Below, one piece after another: positions 63,585-64,000 of a stretch of 64,000 nt of DNA. The first letter of the stretch is position 1. The number at the start of each line of letters is the position of its first letter. Position numbers and translations under genes: made by a program. The notes below the pieces were generated by a model. It saw only the letters and a program-made list of their open reading frames with translations. It searched no databases and had not been told where the DNA came from. Source of the stretch: Lentimicrobium sp043806115 (GTDB taxonomy: Bacteria > Bacteroidota > Bacteroidia > Bacteroidales > Lentimicrobiaceae); NCBI GenBank assembly GCA_043806115.1, contig JAZDHI010000059.1, forward strand, positions 62,001-126,000, in the 5' to 3' direction.

Positions 63585-64000
63585 TCAGGGTGCTGAAATA
63601 ATCACTTTTTGAATAAAGACAGTATTGTCAGTCAGATCTTTAACCTTCAGGAGGTAAATTCCAGGTTGAACACCGGTTATTCCCATGGTTAAAGAATCAG
63701 TCATGGTTCCGGTTTCCCTTCTGATAATTCGTCCGTCCATTGTCATCAATTCAAATGAATACCCTTCCAGAAATCCATTCCTGTCCGTGACTGTTAGGGT
63801 TCCCTTACCGGGATTAGGGAAAATCCTTGTCAATGATGAAGATATCAATCCGTTTCCGGTAGGAAGAACATGAATAACCCGGGTTTCAATGTCAGAGATG
63901 TTGCAATGGCCGGCAACAAGCCTTACTTCATAATCACCGGAAGCATTGTAAATATGAACGGGGTTTGGCTGAGCAGATGTATTACCATCACCGAAATCCC
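63585..64000 (-). CDS. T9SS protein with PKD domain, C-terminal part
   Basis: The frame is open to the window edge, so the N-terminus is missing; 138 residues are visible. At the edge lies a PKD domain end (DFGDGNTSAQPNPVHIYNASGDYEV...), followed by a type A sorting domain: IFPNPGKGTLTVTD, GITGVQPGIYLLKV and the basic/hydrophobic last strand. It is a secreted or surface protein of unknown role. Its stop faces the GNAT stop (convergent, 40 bases apart). Confidence 0.85.
   Translation of the reverse strand, partial: DFGDGNTSAQPNPVHIYNASGDYEVRLVAGHCNISDIETRVIHVLPTGNGLISSSLTRIFPNPGKGTLTVTDRNGFLEGYSFELMTMDGRIIRRETGTMTDSLTMGITGVQPGIYLLKVKDLTDNTVFIQKVIISAP

Overview
The window looks like a chromosomal segment of a Bacteroidota bacterium, probably an environmental Bacteroidales-type lineage. 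The evidence is: at least six proteins with the C-terminal sorting domain of the type IX secretion system (T9SS); an ECF sigma / FecR pair with a DUF4974-type FecR tail; an STN-domain outer-membrane barrel; and many TAnnTTTG (-7) promoter boxes, the pattern used by the Bacteroidota primary sigma factor. No rRNA, tRNA or CRISPR array was recognised.

Layout. 1-8.4 kb is housekeeping: the end of a phosphofructokinase, a D-2-hydroxyacid dehydrogenase, an RND/MMPL exporter, rfbA, a polyprenyl diphosphate synthase and an ABC-F ATPase. 8.47-10.38 kb is a complete-looking group II intron (RT/maturase, domains V and VI) sitting directly behind an intrinsic terminator. 10.4-31.4 kb holds three related T9SS surface proteins on the minus strand (2876, 1018 and 2606 aa) that share near-identical internal blocks. 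32.4-38.7 kb, also minus strand, holds a T9SS beta-helix protein, an STN plus beta-barrel protein, FecR and an ECF sigma factor. 39-46.8 kb holds an aldehyde dehydrogenase, a divergent HxlR / NmrA-like pair with a visible operator, a lipoprotein, a DMT permease, rplU-rpmA and serS. 46.9-51.3 kb holds a TPR protein, rsmA and a Y1 (RAYT-like) transposase behind a tandem array of small palindromes. 51.6-63.5 kb holds a TMTC-like membrane TPR protein, a fatty-acyl-AMP ligase, a YCF48-like T9SS protein, a B12-type radical SAM protein, an ACP, a KAS III, an SDR, a GT2 and a GNAT. The last 0.4 kb is the end of another PKD/T9SS protein.

Main discovery candidate. A bipartite motif, GGGGTA-N12-ATTGTC, occurs four times with exactly the same spacing, always on the minus strand and always in the gap upstream of a minus-strand gene: once before fecR and once before each of the three large T9SS proteins. 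I infer that it is the promoter of the local ECF sigma factor. If so, sigma, FecR and the STN barrel form an envelope-sensing switch that controls giant T9SS surface proteins. Two of these promoters lie 600-700 nt from their genes, leaving long leaders with hairpins.

A second candidate is the FAAL-ACP-KAS III-SDR-GT2-GNAT set with its radical SAM neighbour. It looks like a small pathway that builds an unusual acyl group and transfers it to a sugar or lipid carrier.
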